This document shows positions 8,595-18,356 of a stretch of DNA of 64,000 bases, piece by piece; positions within the stretch are counted from its first letter, which is position 1, and each line of letters starts with the position of its first letter. The position numbers and the translations under genes were made by a program. Under the pieces are notes generated by a model. The model was given only the letters and a program-made list of their open reading frames with translations. It did no database searches and had not been told where the DNA came from. This DNA comes from Pseudopedobacter sp. (GTDB taxonomy: Bacteria; Bacteroidota; Bacteroidia; Sphingobacteriales; Sphingobacteriaceae). Location: assembly GCA_014378105.1 (NCBI GenBank), contig JACMOI010000052.1, positions 48,520-112,519 on the forward strand, given 5' to 3'.

Positions 8595-9791
8595 ATGAAT
8601 ACTCAAAATAAATTGGTTATAAGTAAACCAAAGCAAGAAAAACTTTCTAAAAGCCAAGTTGAATTTAACACTTTAAATAATCGCATACGTAAAACAAAGG
8701 AATTTATTGAACTTGATTTGGAATATTTTGAATCAATACTTAACACGTATCATAAAATGCTTTACCCAAAAAAACAAATTTTTGCCAAAGCACTATTTAA
8801 CCTGTGTAAATCACTCGATTTAACAGCAAATAAACTACAACTAATATCTCAGTTTAAAAATTTGGGTTCAACCATTCATGACGTTTTTGATATTGCTTTT
8901 GGTATTACTGAACCCAACGAAGAGGAAGAAAATTTATATAACCGCTACGCAGAAAAAACTTACAAAGATGAATTACTGATTCAAGTAACCATGGCTAAAA
9001 ACATGTTTGCCGAAATGATGAAAGAATCTACGGGTGTTGATATCGATTTATCCGAAATAAATATGGAATCGGCTGAAGACAGGGCTAAGCTAAAAGAAGA
9101 ACTTGATTCTAAAATAAAAGAGGCAAAGGTAAACAGGCCACAGTCGGCATCTGAGCTAAAGAAAGAGTTAAAGTTAAAGCAGGAAGAAGAAATTAAACTC
9201 AAAAGTATTAAGAGCATATACATTAGTTTGGTAAAGTTGCTTCATCCCGATACAGAAATTGATGCCATTAAAAAACTAGAGAAAACGGCCATTATGCAAA
9301 GGGTTACAAAAGCGTACCAGGATAAAGACATGAACACACTGCTGCAACTGGAATTAGACTGGTTAAGTTCTGAATCAAAAAACCTGGGCACTTTGCCTGA
9401 TAAGCAATTAAAGATGTACAACAAAGCTCTGGCTCAACAATTAAGGGAATTAGAAACATCCCGCAATACAGCACGTTTTAATCCAAGGTTTCAAATGATT
9501 TCAGCGTATATTGAACTGCCCTTAAAGCAAGCAGAAAGTTCTATTTTTACAGAAACCCAGGCCTCCATAATTGATGAGAAAATAATAAAAGACTTGACGA
9601 TTGGTATTGAAATGGTGAAAAATAAAAAGGAATTTAGTAAGGCTTTAATAAATGTAAATGAGTTTGTATCTGACTTTAAACATGATGCTATGTTTGGCGA
9701 TGATTATGATGATGATGATGAACTTGATGATTTTTTTAACAATGTATTTTATGAAAGTCCAAAAACTAAAGTGAAGAAAAAAAAGAAATAG
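8595..9791 (+). CDS. J-domain-like protein
   Basis: A 398-residue, highly charged protein, mostly predicted helix. Residues 200-255 read KSIYISLVKLLHPDTE...MQRVTKAYQDKDMNTLLQLE. They contain the HPD tripeptide of J domains at the right place, between a helix ending in LVKLL and a helix with KAYQ. J domains stimulate the ATPase of DnaK; the domain lies mid-protein and no Gly/Phe or zinc region follows, so this is not a canonical DnaJ. The rest (1-200, 260-350) is coiled-coil-like, and the end is acidic (DDYDDDDELDDFF) followed by a Lys tail. The client is unknown. Confidence 0.65.
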   Translation: MNTQNKLVISKPKQEKLSKSQVEFNTLNNRIRKTKEFIELDLEYFESILNTYHKMLYPKKQIFAKALFNLCKSLDLTANKLQLISQFKNLGSTIHDVFDIAFGITEPNEEEENLYNRYAEKTYKDELLIQVTMAKNMFAEMMKESTGVDIDLSEINMESAEDRAKLKEELDSKIKEAKVNRPQSASELKKELKLKQEEEIKLKSIKSIYISLVKLLHPDTEIDAIKKLEKTAIMQRVTKAYQDKDMNTLLQLELDWLSSESKNLGTLPDKQLKMYNKALAQQLRELETSRNTARFNPRFQMISAYIELPLKQAESSIFTETQASIIDEKIIKDLTIGIEMVKNKKEFSKALINVNEFVSDFKHDAMFGDDYDDDDELDDFFNNVFYESPKTKVKKKKK

Positions 9792-9868
9792 TAAAATGTT
9801 AAATTGCCTGCCAACCCTCATTGTCGCACTTGCTAATTGCATACGACTTTACTTAACTTTTTGATGAA

Positions 9869-9906
9869 AAAAAAACTCCGGTAGCATAAAGCACCGGAGT
9901 TTTTTT
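9869..9906. terminator. Bidirectional terminator between J-domain gene and gyrA
   Basis: Fourteen-base perfect arms (9869-9882 and 9893-9906) with the GC core ACTCCGGT/ACCGGAGT, a 10-base loop and A/T runs on both sides. It ends both the plus-strand J-domain gene and the minus-strand gyrA. Confidence 0.85.
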
Positions 9907-9927
9907 ATTTACCCAATTCATCAGAAA

Positions 9928-12564
9928 TTATTCAACAGGAGGTGTTCCTTCATCATCATCTTCCGCTGTTATATCATCTTCCTCTTCCAGTTCCTCTTCT
10001 GTAATCTCAGGGCTTATTTCTTCAATTTCCTGGTCAGTACCGGCTATTACTTCAAAGCCTTCTACTATTTCTCCGTCATCAACCCCTGAAGTATCTGAAG
10101 CGCCCTCACCTTCTTCGTCTTCACCAGGGATATATGCAATTTTGGCAACGCTGGCAATTTCATCTTTCCCTCCAATATTTATTAATCGCACACCTTGTGT
10201 TACCCTGCCTAAAACTCTTAATGAACGCATGCTTAAACGAATGGTTATGCCGCTCTTGTTAATAATCATAATATCATTGGTATCATCAACATCTTTAATA
10301 GAAACGAGTTTTCCGGTTTTATCAGTAACATTCATGGCCATAACGCCTTTTCCGCCACGTTTAGTAATGCGGTATGCTTCAACCTCGGTGCGTTTGCCTA
10401 AACCATTTTCGCTTACCACCAATACGTTAGTTACTTTTGGGTCTTCAATAGAAACCATTCCAATCACTTCGTCGCCATCAGCCAAACGTATGGCGCGCAC
10501 GCCGGTAGCACTGCGGCCCATTGGTCTTACGCCGCTTTCGTTAAACCGTATGGCTTTACCATCACGGCTTGCTATAATAATTTCACAGGTGCCGTTAGTT
10601 AAGCGGGCCTCTACCAGGGTATCACCTTCACGCACATTCATGGAGTTAATACCATTAGCTCTTGGGCGGCTATATGCCTCCAGTGTAGTCTTTTTAATGG
10701 TACCTTTTTGTGTAACCATAATAACATTATTGGTATGCAGATAATCAGGATCACTTAAAGATTTAACGCATAAAAATGCTTTTACTTTATCTTCAACCGG
10801 AATATTAATTAAGTTTTGTATTGCACGACCTTTGCTGGTTTTTTCACCTTCAGGTATTTCAAATACACGTAACCAGAAACATCTGCCCTGCTCGGTAAAT
10901 AACAAGAGGTAATTGTGGTTGGTTGCCATAAAAATATGTTCCACAAAATCCTCCTGGCGTTTGGCTACACCTCTACTGCCTCGACCACCGCGGGCCTGTG
11001 TTCGGTATTCATTAAGGGAAGTACGTTTCATATAACCCAGATGCGAAATAGTGATCACTACATCTTCATCAGGAATCAGATCCTCCATACTCATTTCATT
11101 ACCTACCATTTCAATACGGCTCCTGCGTTCATCGCCATATTTTTCTTTTATTTCGGCAAGTTCATCTTTAATAATATTCATCCGGATATCTACATTGCCA
11201 AGAATCTCTTTTAGGCGACCAATCAGCTCCATAATCTGAGCATACTCTTCTTTAATTTTGTCGCGTTCAAGCCCAGTTAAACGTTGTAAACGCATATCAA
11301 GAATGGCTTTCGACTGGATTTCCGATAAATTCCAGGTACTCATTAAACCTGTTCTTGCTTCTTCAGGTGTACGCGATTTGCGGATCAAACTAATCACTTC
11401 ATCCAAATGATCCAATGCAATCAGTAAGCCTTCTAAAATATGTGCACGTTTCATTGCCTCATCCAGTTCATACTCTGTTCTGCGAACAACAACCACATGG
11501 CGGTGTTCAACAAAATGAACTATAAGGTCTTTTAGGTTTAACATTTGGGGCCGGCCTTTTACAAGTGCCACGTTGTTTACACTAAAAGAAGTTTGCAATT
11601 GTGTGTACTTAAATAGTTTATTTAAAACCACATTAGGCACACAATCTCTTTTAAGATCAAAAACAATGCGCAAACCATCGCGGTCACTTTCATCACGCAC
11701 ATCGCTTATGCCTTCAATAACTTTTTCGTTAATTAAATCAGCGGCCTGTTTAATTAAAGTGGCTTTATTAACCTGGTATGGAATTTCGTTTATTACAATT
11801 TGGTCTTTACCGGTTTTAGATACTTCAAATACTGCTTTAGCGCGCATTACAATTCTACCACGGCCAGTTTCAAAAGCATTAACAACACCTTCGTAGCCAT
11901 ATATAATTCCGCCTGTTGGAAAATCCGGGGCCTTTATAAATTTCATCAGCTCGGCAATGGTAATATCTTTGTTATCTATATAAGCAATAATACCATTTAT
12001 ACATTCGGTTAAATTATGCGGGGCCATATTGGTAGCCATACCCACAGCAATACCAGATGCACCATTCATTAACAGGTTAGGTACTTTTGAAGGTAATACC
12101 GTTGGCTCTCGCAAACTATCGTCAAAATTAGGCCTGAAATCAACCGTATTCTTATCAATATCTGTTAGTAATTCTTCGGCCATTTTGCGCAAACGGGCTT
12201 CAGTATAACGCATTGCTGCGGGGTTATCACCATCAACTGAACCAAAGTTACCTTGCCCGTCTACAAGCATGTAACGCATGTTCCATTCCTGGGCCATCCT
12301 TACCATTGCATCGTAAACAGATGAATCGCCATGCGGATGATACTTGCCCATTACCTCGCCCACAATACGTGCCGATTTTTTAAAGGGCCGGTTTGAACCA
12401 ACGCCAAGCTCTGTCATACCAAACAAAACCCTGCGGTGAACCGGTTTTAATCCGTCTCTTACATCTGGTAATGCACGGCTCACAATAACCGACATCGAAT
12501 AATCAATGTAAGCGGTCTTCATCTCATCTTCAATGTTGATTTGAATAATTCTGTCTTCTGCCAT
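9928..12564 (-). CDS. gyrA: DNA gyrase subunit A
   Basis: An 878-residue breakage-reunion subunit of gyrase (A2B2), which introduces negative supercoils. The catalytic tyrosine is Y120 in [10 protein letters not shown]. The quinolone-determining region reads [17 protein letters not shown] with S81 and D85 at the positions of E. coli Ser83 and Asp87, the sensitive state. The C-terminal beta-pinwheel contains QARGGRG (near residue 527), a GyrA box with Ala for the usual Arg/Lys, plus KRGGKG repeats. This supports GyrA rather than ParC. The last 70 residues are strongly acidic. It is transcribed alone; the ATG at 12564 is preceded by an AT-rich leader. gyrB is not in the window. Confidence 0.97.
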   Translation of the reverse strand: MAEDRIIQINIEDEMKTAYIDYSMSVIVSRALPDVRDGLKPVHRRVLFGMTELGVGSNRPFKKSARIVGEVMGKYHPHGDSSVYDAMVRMAQEWNMRYMLVDGQGNFGSVDGDNPAAMRYTEARLRKMAEELLTDIDKNTVDFRPNFDDSLREPTVLPSKVPNLLMNGASGIAVGMATNMAPHNLTECINGIIAYIDNKDITIAELMKFIKAPDFPTGGIIYGYEGVVNAFETGRGRIVMRAKAVFEVSKTGKDQIVINEIPYQVNKATLIKQAADLINEKVIEGISDVRDESDRDGLRIVFDLKRDCVPNVVLNKLFKYTQLQTSFSVNNVALVKGRPQMLNLKDLIVHFVEHRHVVVVRRTEYELDEAMKRAHILEGLLIALDHLDEVISLIRKSRTPEEARTGLMSTWNLSEIQSKAILDMRLQRLTGLERDKIKEEYAQIMELIGRLKEILGNVDIRMNIIKDELAEIKEKYGDERRSRIEMVGNEMSMEDLIPDEDVVITISHLGYMKRTSLNEYRTQARGGRGSRGVAKRQEDFVEHIFMATNHNYLLLFTEQGRCFWLRVFEIPEGEKTSKGRAIQNLINIPVEDKVKAFLCVKSLSDPDYLHTNNVIMVTQKGTIKKTTLEAYSRPRANGINSMNVREGDTLVEARLTNGTCEIIIASRDGKAIRFNESGVRPMGRSATGVRAIRLADGDEVIGMVSIEDPKVTNVLVVSENGLGKRTEVEAYRITKRGGKGVMAMNVTDKTGKLVSIKDVDDTNDIMIINKSGITIRLSMRSLRVLGRVTQGVRLINIGGKDEIASVAKIAYIPGEDEEGEGASDTSGVDDGEIVEGFEVIAGTDQEIEEISPEITEEELEEEDDITAEDDDEGTPPVE

Positions 12565-12720
12565 ATTTAATTTTTTTGTTACTGTTTCATAAACAAAAAC
12601 ATGTTTTGTTTACAATACTTTAAAATCATTGCAAAATAAAGATTTCCTGGCATTTCTCCTGTATAAATTCCCACAAAAATCAGGCACTTTGTGGAAAAGA
12701 AATCTCTTAAAATTTTCACA

Positions 12721-12728
12721 TATCTTTG
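12721..12728 (+). promoter_or_regulatory. -7 box close to the M1 peptidase start
   Basis: TATCTTTG matches TAnnTTTG and ends 7 bases before the ATG at 12736. Transcription would begin at or just before the start codon, giving an almost leaderless message. No TTTG at the ideal -33 distance is seen. Confidence 0.5.
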
Positions 12729-12735
12729 AAACTTT

Positions 12736-15096
12736 ATGAAGAAATTGTATTTAATTTTAACACTTGCATTTGTGTTTATTTTCACCAACACGCAAATACA
12801 CGCCGAACGTATTGATTCTATTGATATATTACATTATGAGATTACTGCAACCATTCGAAATTTAAGTGCTAAAACAATTAGCTGTTCTGTAAAACTAATT
12901 GCTGTTGCAAAATTCAATCAAACTACAAATATCACTCTCGATTTATTAAAACTTACAACTACTTCGGTTCAATCTAAATCGCAAACATTATTTTATACAG
13001 TTAGCGACTCAACAGTGCGCATTTTACTTGAAAAAAACTACCAGGCCGGAGACACTATTCTTTTAACCATTACTTACCAAGGGACACCTGTTTTGGATGG
13101 AAGTTGGGGAGGTTTTTATTTTAATGGCACTTATGCATTTAACATGGGTGTTGGCTTTACTCACGATCCGCATACTTTTGGCAGATGTTGGTTTCCGTGC
13201 ATTGATAACTTTACCGACAGGGCAACTTATACTTTTCACATTACAACCGATAGTGGATTTATGGCTGTATGCAATGGATTGCAAAAACCCAAAACAATAA
13301 ATGCAGATGGTAGTATAACCTGGCATTGGCTCTTATCTGAAACCATTCCAACTTATCTGGCAAGTGTAGCGGTTGGTAAATATGTTTTGATCCAATATGA
13401 TTTTTATGGTAAGCAAAGTACTTATCCGGTTATTTTAGCAGCCGAAGCAAAAGATACGGCTAACTTAAGGGCTTCTTTTATAAAGTTAACAAATGCTCTT
13501 CAATGTTTTGAAGAAAGATTTGGTCCTTACCTTTTTGATCGGGTTGGCTATGTAGCTGTTCCATTTAACAGCGGAGCTATGGAACATGCCGGAAATATTG
13601 CCTACCCAATTAGTGCCGTAGACGGGAGCAGCAATAGTGAAACTTTATTTGCGCATGAGCTTTCTCATCATTGGTGGGGCAACCAGGCTACCTGTAGCAC
13701 AGCCGGAGATATGTGGCTTAATGAGGGCTGGGCAAGTTTTTGTGAAGCCCTGTTTCTTGAATGTGTTTATGGTAAAGAGGCATACAATAATGATATTAAT
13801 ACAAAGCTTTTTACCGTTTTGCGCTGGGCACATGTGCATGATAAAGGATATAGGGCACTAGCAGATGCTCCCACTCAATATACTTACGGTACCCATGTTT
13901 ATAAAAAAGGAGCTTTAATAGTTCATACTTTAAGAACGGTTATGGGCGACAGTAGTTTCTTTGATGCGTGCAAGAGCTACCTTTATAAAAACCGTTTTAA
14001 AGATGTTAATTCTTTAAACATTCGTGATGAGTTTCAAAAATTTACCACTTATGATCTCACTCATTTTTTTGATAGTTGGATCTTTGATAAAGGTCATGCA
14101 GATCTGCAATTAACTTCGGTTAATACCGTTGATGAAAACAAAACTATATTAAATTTTAATCAGATGTCGAGGTGGAAAAGCCTTTTACCAAAGACTTTTC
14201 CAATGCCTGTAAACTATCATTTGGCTAATGGAAATGTGATAAATAAAATTGTAAATTTAAACGCTGTTAACGGTTGTGAGTTTTCTGCTGAAGTAAATAC
14301 GGCAGATGTTAAGCAGGCAGCATTTATAACTATAAATGAAGAAAATTTATTGATGCCGGGAAAAACGATTGAAAAGCAAATAATAAAAACAACAGGAACA
14401 AAAAATTTTAATAATGTCTTATTATCCATTACAACTCAACAAGTGTCAGACTCTGCTTTAATTTATGTTGAACACCATTTTGCAGCACCTTTTCAAACGG
14501 ATGCGTTATCACTTAAAAACATCAGGGTTTCAAATGAAAGGTACTGGCATGTAGATGGATTATGGCCAACCTCTTTTAAGGCAACTGCTTTTTTTAATTA
14601 CGACGGCTCTACTCCTTCCGGTAACAGCGGTTACCTGGATAATGAACTGATAACTGTTACAGAAGATAGCCTGGTATTATTATACAGAGTAAATAATTCA
14701 GGTTCATTTAAGGTTCATACCGATAACACCAAACAATCCGGTGGCAGCAAAACGGATAAGCTCGGGCGCTTTTGGGTAAATAATCTGCAAAAGGGCGATT
14801 ATGCTTTTGGTATCTATGATAAATCAGCCTCACTTGGTTCTACTGAAAAAGAAGTAAGAAGTTTTAAAATTTATCCTAACCCGGGAGATGGGTTGGTACA
14901 TGTTAATTTATTGTTTGAACACAAAGCAGGCACACTTGAAGTGACAGACATGAACGGACAATTAATTTTTACAGATATGTTAAGTGTATCTATAAATGAG
15001 CTTATAATTAAAACAGCATCATGGAAAGCGGGCTCCTATGTTATTACATTTAAAGATGAAGCAGGAAAAGTTAGTACCGTTTTTATTGTAAACTAA
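12736..15096 (+). CDS. Secreted M1 family metallopeptidase with T9SS tail
   Basis: A 786-residue zinc aminopeptidase-like protein with a signal peptide (about 1-23). The zinc site is complete: HELSH (307-311) and E330 in LNEGWA, the HExxH-x18-E arrangement of gluzincins. The exopeptidase motif GxMEN appears as GAMEH (280-284), so the Asn that helps hold the free substrate N-terminus is His. This may change specificity. Residues about 570-700 form a linker domain. The C-terminus (IYPNPGDGLVHVNL...GSYVITF) is a T9SS type A tail, so it acts at the cell surface or outside. fdhD begins two bases after its stop, but the two functions look unrelated. Confidence 0.92.
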   Translation: MKKLYLILTLAFVFIFTNTQIHAERIDSIDILHYEITATIRNLSAKTISCSVKLIAVAKFNQTTNITLDLLKLTTTSVQSKSQTLFYTVSDSTVRILLEKNYQAGDTILLTITYQGTPVLDGSWGGFYFNGTYAFNMGVGFTHDPHTFGRCWFPCIDNFTDRATYTFHITTDSGFMAVCNGLQKPKTINADGSITWHWLLSETIPTYLASVAVGKYVLIQYDFYGKQSTYPVILAAEAKDTANLRASFIKLTNALQCFEERFGPYLFDRVGYVAVPFNSGAMEHAGNIAYPISAVDGSSNSETLFAHELSHHWWGNQATCSTAGDMWLNEGWASFCEALFLECVYGKEAYNNDINTKLFTVLRWAHVHDKGYRALADAPTQYTYGTHVYKKGALIVHTLRTVMGDSSFFDACKSYLYKNRFKDVNSLNIRDEFQKFTTYDLTHFFDSWIFDKGHADLQLTSVNTVDENKTILNFNQMSRWKSLLPKTFPMPVNYHLANGNVINKIVNLNAVNGCEFSAEVNTADVKQAAFITINEENLLMPGKTIEKQIIKTTGTKNFNNVLLSITTQQVSDSALIYVEHHFAAPFQTDALSLKNIRVSNERYWHVDGLWPTSFKATAFFNYDGSTPSGNSGYLDNELITVTEDSLVLLYRVNNSGSFKVHTDNTKQSGGSKTDKLGRFWVNNLQKGDYAFGIYDKSASLGSTEKEVRSFKIYPNPGDGLVHVNLLFEHKAGTLEVTDMNGQLIFTDMLSVSINELIIKTASWKAGSYVITFKDEAGKVSTVFIVN

Positions 15097-15097
15097 A

Positions 15098-15943
15098 ATG
15101 AGTAAAGCATCGGTACGTGCGGCACAGATAATAAAGGTGAGTGAGGGCAGCAGAAGTGTGCAAAGCGATCTGCTTGCTGTGGAAGAGCCATTAGAAATTC
15201 GCCTCGGATTTGGGCTGAACCAACAGCGTGAGCAAAAAAGTATTTCGGTAACCATGCGCACACCCGGCCATGATTTTGAACTGGCATTGGGATTTTTATT
15301 TACTGAAGGTATTATAAAAGACAAGGCTGAAATTGTACAGATAAAATATTGCACAGATACCAATTCTTTAGAGAATAAATTTAATATTGTACGTGTAGAA
15401 TTAAATGAAAATGCCAATATAGACTTTGTTAAATTACAACGAAATTTTTATACCACATCAAGTTGTGGTGTATGCGGAAAGTCCAGTATTGAAGCTATCC
15501 GCACGGCATGCGACATACAAACAAACAATTCATTTTGTATAACACACACAACCTTGTTAAGCCTGCCACAAGCCTTGCGCAAACAACAAAATGTTTTTGA
15601 ATATACAGGCGGCTTACATGGCTGTGCATTGTTTAATAATAGTGGAGAATTGTTGCTGAGCCGGGAAGATGTGGGCAGGCATAATGCCTTAGACAAACTA
15701 ATAGGAGCTGCATTAGGTTCAGGCATGATACCCTTAGTAAATACTGTTTTATTATTAAGCGGTCGCGCAAGTTTTGAGTTAATTCAAAAAGCGGCAATGG
15801 CAGGCATACCTGTTGTGGCCGCAGTTGGTGCCCCCTCAAGCTTGGCAGTACAACTGGCTAAAGATATGAATATAACCCTTGTAGGTTTTTTAAGAGACGA
15901 ACGTTTTAATATTTATTGCGGGGCTAAAAGAATTAAGATGTAA
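15098..15943 (+). CDS. fdhD: Formate dehydrogenase accessory sulfurtransferase FdhD
   Basis: A 281-residue protein. FdhD moves a sulfur atom from the cysteine desulfurase IscS to the bis-MGD molybdenum cofactor, a step needed for active formate dehydrogenases. The CxxC pair is C123 and C126 in SSCGVCGKSS. Family blocks TGGLHGCALF, SREDVGRHNALDKLIG and LSGRASFELIQKAAMAGIPV are intact. The ATG lies two bases after the M1 peptidase stop, so it is probably co-transcribed with it. No formate dehydrogenase or molybdopterin gene is in the window. The 3' end overlaps a convergent gene remnant (15933-16184). Confidence 0.95.
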   Translation: MSKASVRAAQIIKVSEGSRSVQSDLLAVEEPLEIRLGFGLNQQREQKSISVTMRTPGHDFELALGFLFTEGIIKDKAEIVQIKYCTDTNSLENKFNIVRVELNENANIDFVKLQRNFYTTSSCGVCGKSSIEAIRTACDIQTNNSFCITHTTLLSLPQALRKQQNVFEYTGGLHGCALFNNSGELLLSREDVGRHNALDKLIGAALGSGMIPLVNTVLLLSGRASFELIQKAAMAGIPVVAAVGAPSSLAVQLAKDMNITLVGFLRDERFNIYCGAKRIKM

Positions 15944-16184
15944 TTCCTTTTAGAAGTTCGGCAATTTGTTTTTTGAACCAGAATGTTTTGGAAAGATGCA
16001 ATGGATTGATATTTTGCCTCTGCTTGAGTTGCTTACAATAAGTTTTCATCGGTAAAGATTTATAAAATGTTTCGAAATTATTGCTTTTCAAATACGATGC
16101 AACAGTAGCCGACTGCTCTTTATTTTCATCACTTGGTTTAAACCTTTTTTGTAAATCCTTCCCATTATATTTCAGCTCACCTTC
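15933..16184 (-). pseudogene. C-terminal remnant of an unknown gene
   Basis: On the minus strand an open frame of 83 codons reads like real protein: NGKDLQKRFKPSDENKEQ, KSNNFETFYKSLPMKTYCK and LHLSKTFWFKKQIAELLKGI. It is preceded by an in-frame stop (16185-16187) and has no upstream start codon; beyond that the sequence turns into a CT-rich tract. It therefore looks like the end of a gene whose front was lost. I do not recognise the family. Its last codons overlap the end of fdhD on the other strand by 11 bases. Confidence 0.55.
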
Positions 16185-16265
16185 TCACCTTCCTTCCTTC
16201 CTTCTTTCTTTCATAACTTCTCACCTTCCCACCCTCTCACTTTCCTACCTTCCCTACACTACCTC
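16178..16265. repeat. Imperfect CT-rich tract
   Basis: The plus strand is almost pure pyrimidine with scattered A, built from variants of CACCTTC and CTTCCTTC. It abuts the 3' end of parE. Similar tracts occur at 51025-51117 and 62262-62385. Confidence 0.6.
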
Positions 16266-18134
16266 CTCCTCTATCTCCTTCTCATAAACGGTATCTTTTT
16301 CAATGCGTAAGTTATCAATAATAAAGGCTTGCCTATCCATGGTATTTTTGCCCATATAATACTCCAGCATTTTTTGTATAGGGGTATCATGTCTTACCAA
16401 TACCGGTTGTAAACGCATATCCTCTCCTATAAATAATCCAAACTCTTCCGGCGAAATCTCTCCAAGGCCTTTAAAACGGGTTATCTCCGGGCGTGAACCT
16501 AAGGTGTTAATGGCTTTTTGTTTTTCATCCTCATTGTAACAATAGATAGTTTTTTGTTTGTTACGTACTCTAAACAATGGTGTTTCAAGTATATATAAAT
16601 GGCCGTTCTTTGCAAGATCAGGGAAGAACTGTAAAAAGAAAGTTAGTAATAACAAGCGGATATGCATGCCATCAACATCAGCATCTGTAGCTACAACAAT
16701 TCTGTTATAGCGTAAGTCTTCAATACCTTCTTCAATGTTTAATGCATGTTGTAATAAATTAAATTCTTCATTTTCATAAACTACTTTTTTGGTTAGTCCG
16801 TAGCTATTTAAAGGCTTACCTCTTAAGCTAAATACTGCCTGTAATTCTACATTGCGCGATTTGGTAATGGAACCACTTGCCGAATCTCCTTCAGTTATAA
16901 ATAACGTTGTTTCGAATTTTTTTTCATCTTTATGTTCATTATAATGAATACGGCAATCGCGTAATTTTTTGTTATGCAGGTTGGCTTTTTTGGCGCGTTC
17001 ATTGGCAAGTTTTTTAATGCCTGCCATCTCTTTACGTTCTCTTTCGCTTTGGTTGATCCTACGCAAAAGTGCGTCTGCTGCATCAGGATGTTTATGCAAA
17101 TAATCATCCAGACTTTTCTTTAAAAAATCTAATATAAATTGCTTCACCGATTGAGATTCGTTGGGTGCCATATTGGTTGAACCAAGTTTGGTTTTTGTCT
17201 GGCTTTCAAATACCGGTTCCTGAACCCTAATGCTAACTGCCGAAATTATACTTGCCCTAATGTCTGCCAGATCAAAATCTTTTTTATAAAACTCACGTAT
17301 GGTGCGTGCAAAGGCCTCCCTAAATGCGTTTAAGTGCGTTCCTCCCTGCGTTGTATGTTGTCCGTTTACAAAGCTATAATACTCTTCACCATACTGGTTT
17401 TCATGGGTAATGGCCACTTCAATATCTTCTCCTTTTAAATGTATAATCGGGTAACGCAGGGCTTCCTCATTGGTTTTACGTTTTAATAAATCAAGTAATC
17501 CATCTTTAGAAAAGAATTTTTTTTCGTTGAACCAAATCGTTAAGCCAGCGTTTAAATAGACATAATTCCAGAGCATGTTTTCAAAAAATTCACTGATAAA
17601 ACGATAATGCTTAAATATCGTATCATCAGGAATAAAAGTAATAGCCGTTCCATTGGGTTCAATTGTATCCTGAAGCTTATGTTCTTTAATTAGGGTGCCT
17701 TTTTCAAATTCAACAATCTTGGTTTTGCCATCGCGGAAGGATTGAACTTTAAACGATGCCGATAAAGCATTTACAGCTTTTGTTCCTACCCCGTTTAACC
17801 CAACCGATTTTTTAAAAGCATTCGAATCATACTTACCACCGGTATTTATCTGCGATACACACTCTATAACTTTACCCAAAGGAATTCCACGACCATAATC
17901 TCTTATAAAGGCTTTGCTATCGGTAACTTTAATTTCTATCTGCCGGCCGTTGCCCATTACATACTCATCAATCGAATTATCTATAATTTCCTTTAATAAA
18001 ATATATATCCCATCATCCATTGCGCTGCCATCGCCCAGCTTGCCAATATACATACCCGGACGCAAGCGTATGTGCTCGCGCCAGTCTAAAGAGCGAATAC
18101 TACTCTCATCATACTTTACTACTTCTTCTGCCAT
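16254..18134 (-). CDS. parE: DNA topoisomerase IV subunit B
   Basis: The ATPase/TOPRIM subunit of a type IIA topoisomerase, 626 residues from the ATG at 18134 (a GTG directly before it is less likely). The GHKL ATPase motifs are seen as [10 protein letters not shown] (N box), DYGRGIP and [14 protein letters not shown]. The TOPRIM domain has TEGDSASG and [16 protein letters not shown]. The length near 625 and the sequence fit the Bacteroidota ParE-type rather than longer GyrB. Its partner parC is not adjacent. Topo IV decatenates daughter chromosomes. A TATTTTTG box lies 2 bases upstream of the ATG. ParE versus a second GyrB cannot be excluded without alignment. Confidence 0.88.
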   Translation of the reverse strand: MAEEVVKYDESSIRSLDWREHIRLRPGMYIGKLGDGSAMDDGIYILLKEIIDNSIDEYVMGNGRQIEIKVTDSKAFIRDYGRGIPLGKVIECVSQINTGGKYDSNAFKKSVGLNGVGTKAVNALSASFKVQSFRDGKTKIVEFEKGTLIKEHKLQDTIEPNGTAITFIPDDTIFKHYRFISEFFENMLWNYVYLNAGLTIWFNEKKFFSKDGLLDLLKRKTNEEALRYPIIHLKGEDIEVAITHENQYGEEYYSFVNGQHTTQGGTHLNAFREAFARTIREFYKKDFDLADIRASIISAVSIRVQEPVFESQTKTKLGSTNMAPNESQSVKQFILDFLKKSLDDYLHKHPDAADALLRRINQSERERKEMAGIKKLANERAKKANLHNKKLRDCRIHYNEHKDEKKFETTLFITEGDSASGSITKSRNVELQAVFSLRGKPLNSYGLTKKVVYENEEFNLLQHALNIEEGIEDLRYNRIVVATDADVDGMHIRLLLLTFFLQFFPDLAKNGHLYILETPLFRVRNKQKTIYCYNEDEKQKAINTLGSRPEITRFKGLGEISPEEFGLFIGEDMRLQPVLVRHDTPIQKMLEYYMGKNTMDRQAFIIDNLRIEKDTVYEKEIEEEVV

Positions 18135-18136
18135 CA

Positions 18137-18144
18137 CAAAAATA
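18137..18144 (-). promoter_or_regulatory. -7 box abutting the parE start
   Basis: TATTTTTG on the minus strand fits TAnnTTTG and ends 2 bases before the ATG of parE. If used, the transcript would start inside the first codons or be leaderless; a true promoter further upstream is the alternative. Confidence 0.35.
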
Positions 18145-18299
18145 AAAGGTAAATATACACAGCTTTGGGTTCAGACCGACCTGTTATTTTACACATAATT
18201 GTGGATAATTGCGTTAGAATGAGAAATGAGTATTTTAAACTACCTACAACAGGTGTATTTAGTGATTGAAGTATTTGAGGAGTTTTAAGGAACATTTAA

Positions 18300-18348
18300 A
18301 AACAAAAAAGCCCCATTGTAAAAGTTTACAACGGGGCTTTTTTGTTTT
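18300..18348. terminator. Terminator of the OmpA/TPR lipoprotein gene
   Basis: Long hairpin AAACAAAAAAGCCCC-a-TTGTAAA / TTTACAA-c-GGGGCTTTTTTGTTT with a single mismatch. A and T runs on both flanks make it bidirectional. It lies 9 bases past the lipoprotein stop. Confidence 0.85.
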
Positions 18349-18356
18349 ATTTATTA

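Noticed and set aside
10142..12012. Several long open frames antisense to gyrA
   Set aside because: They mirror the codon pattern of gyrA and show no protein-like motifs; gyrA explains the region fully.
12579..12791. Minus-strand frame across the M1 peptidase start
   Set aside because: It overlaps the promoter and signal peptide of the M1 gene on the other strand and has no family.
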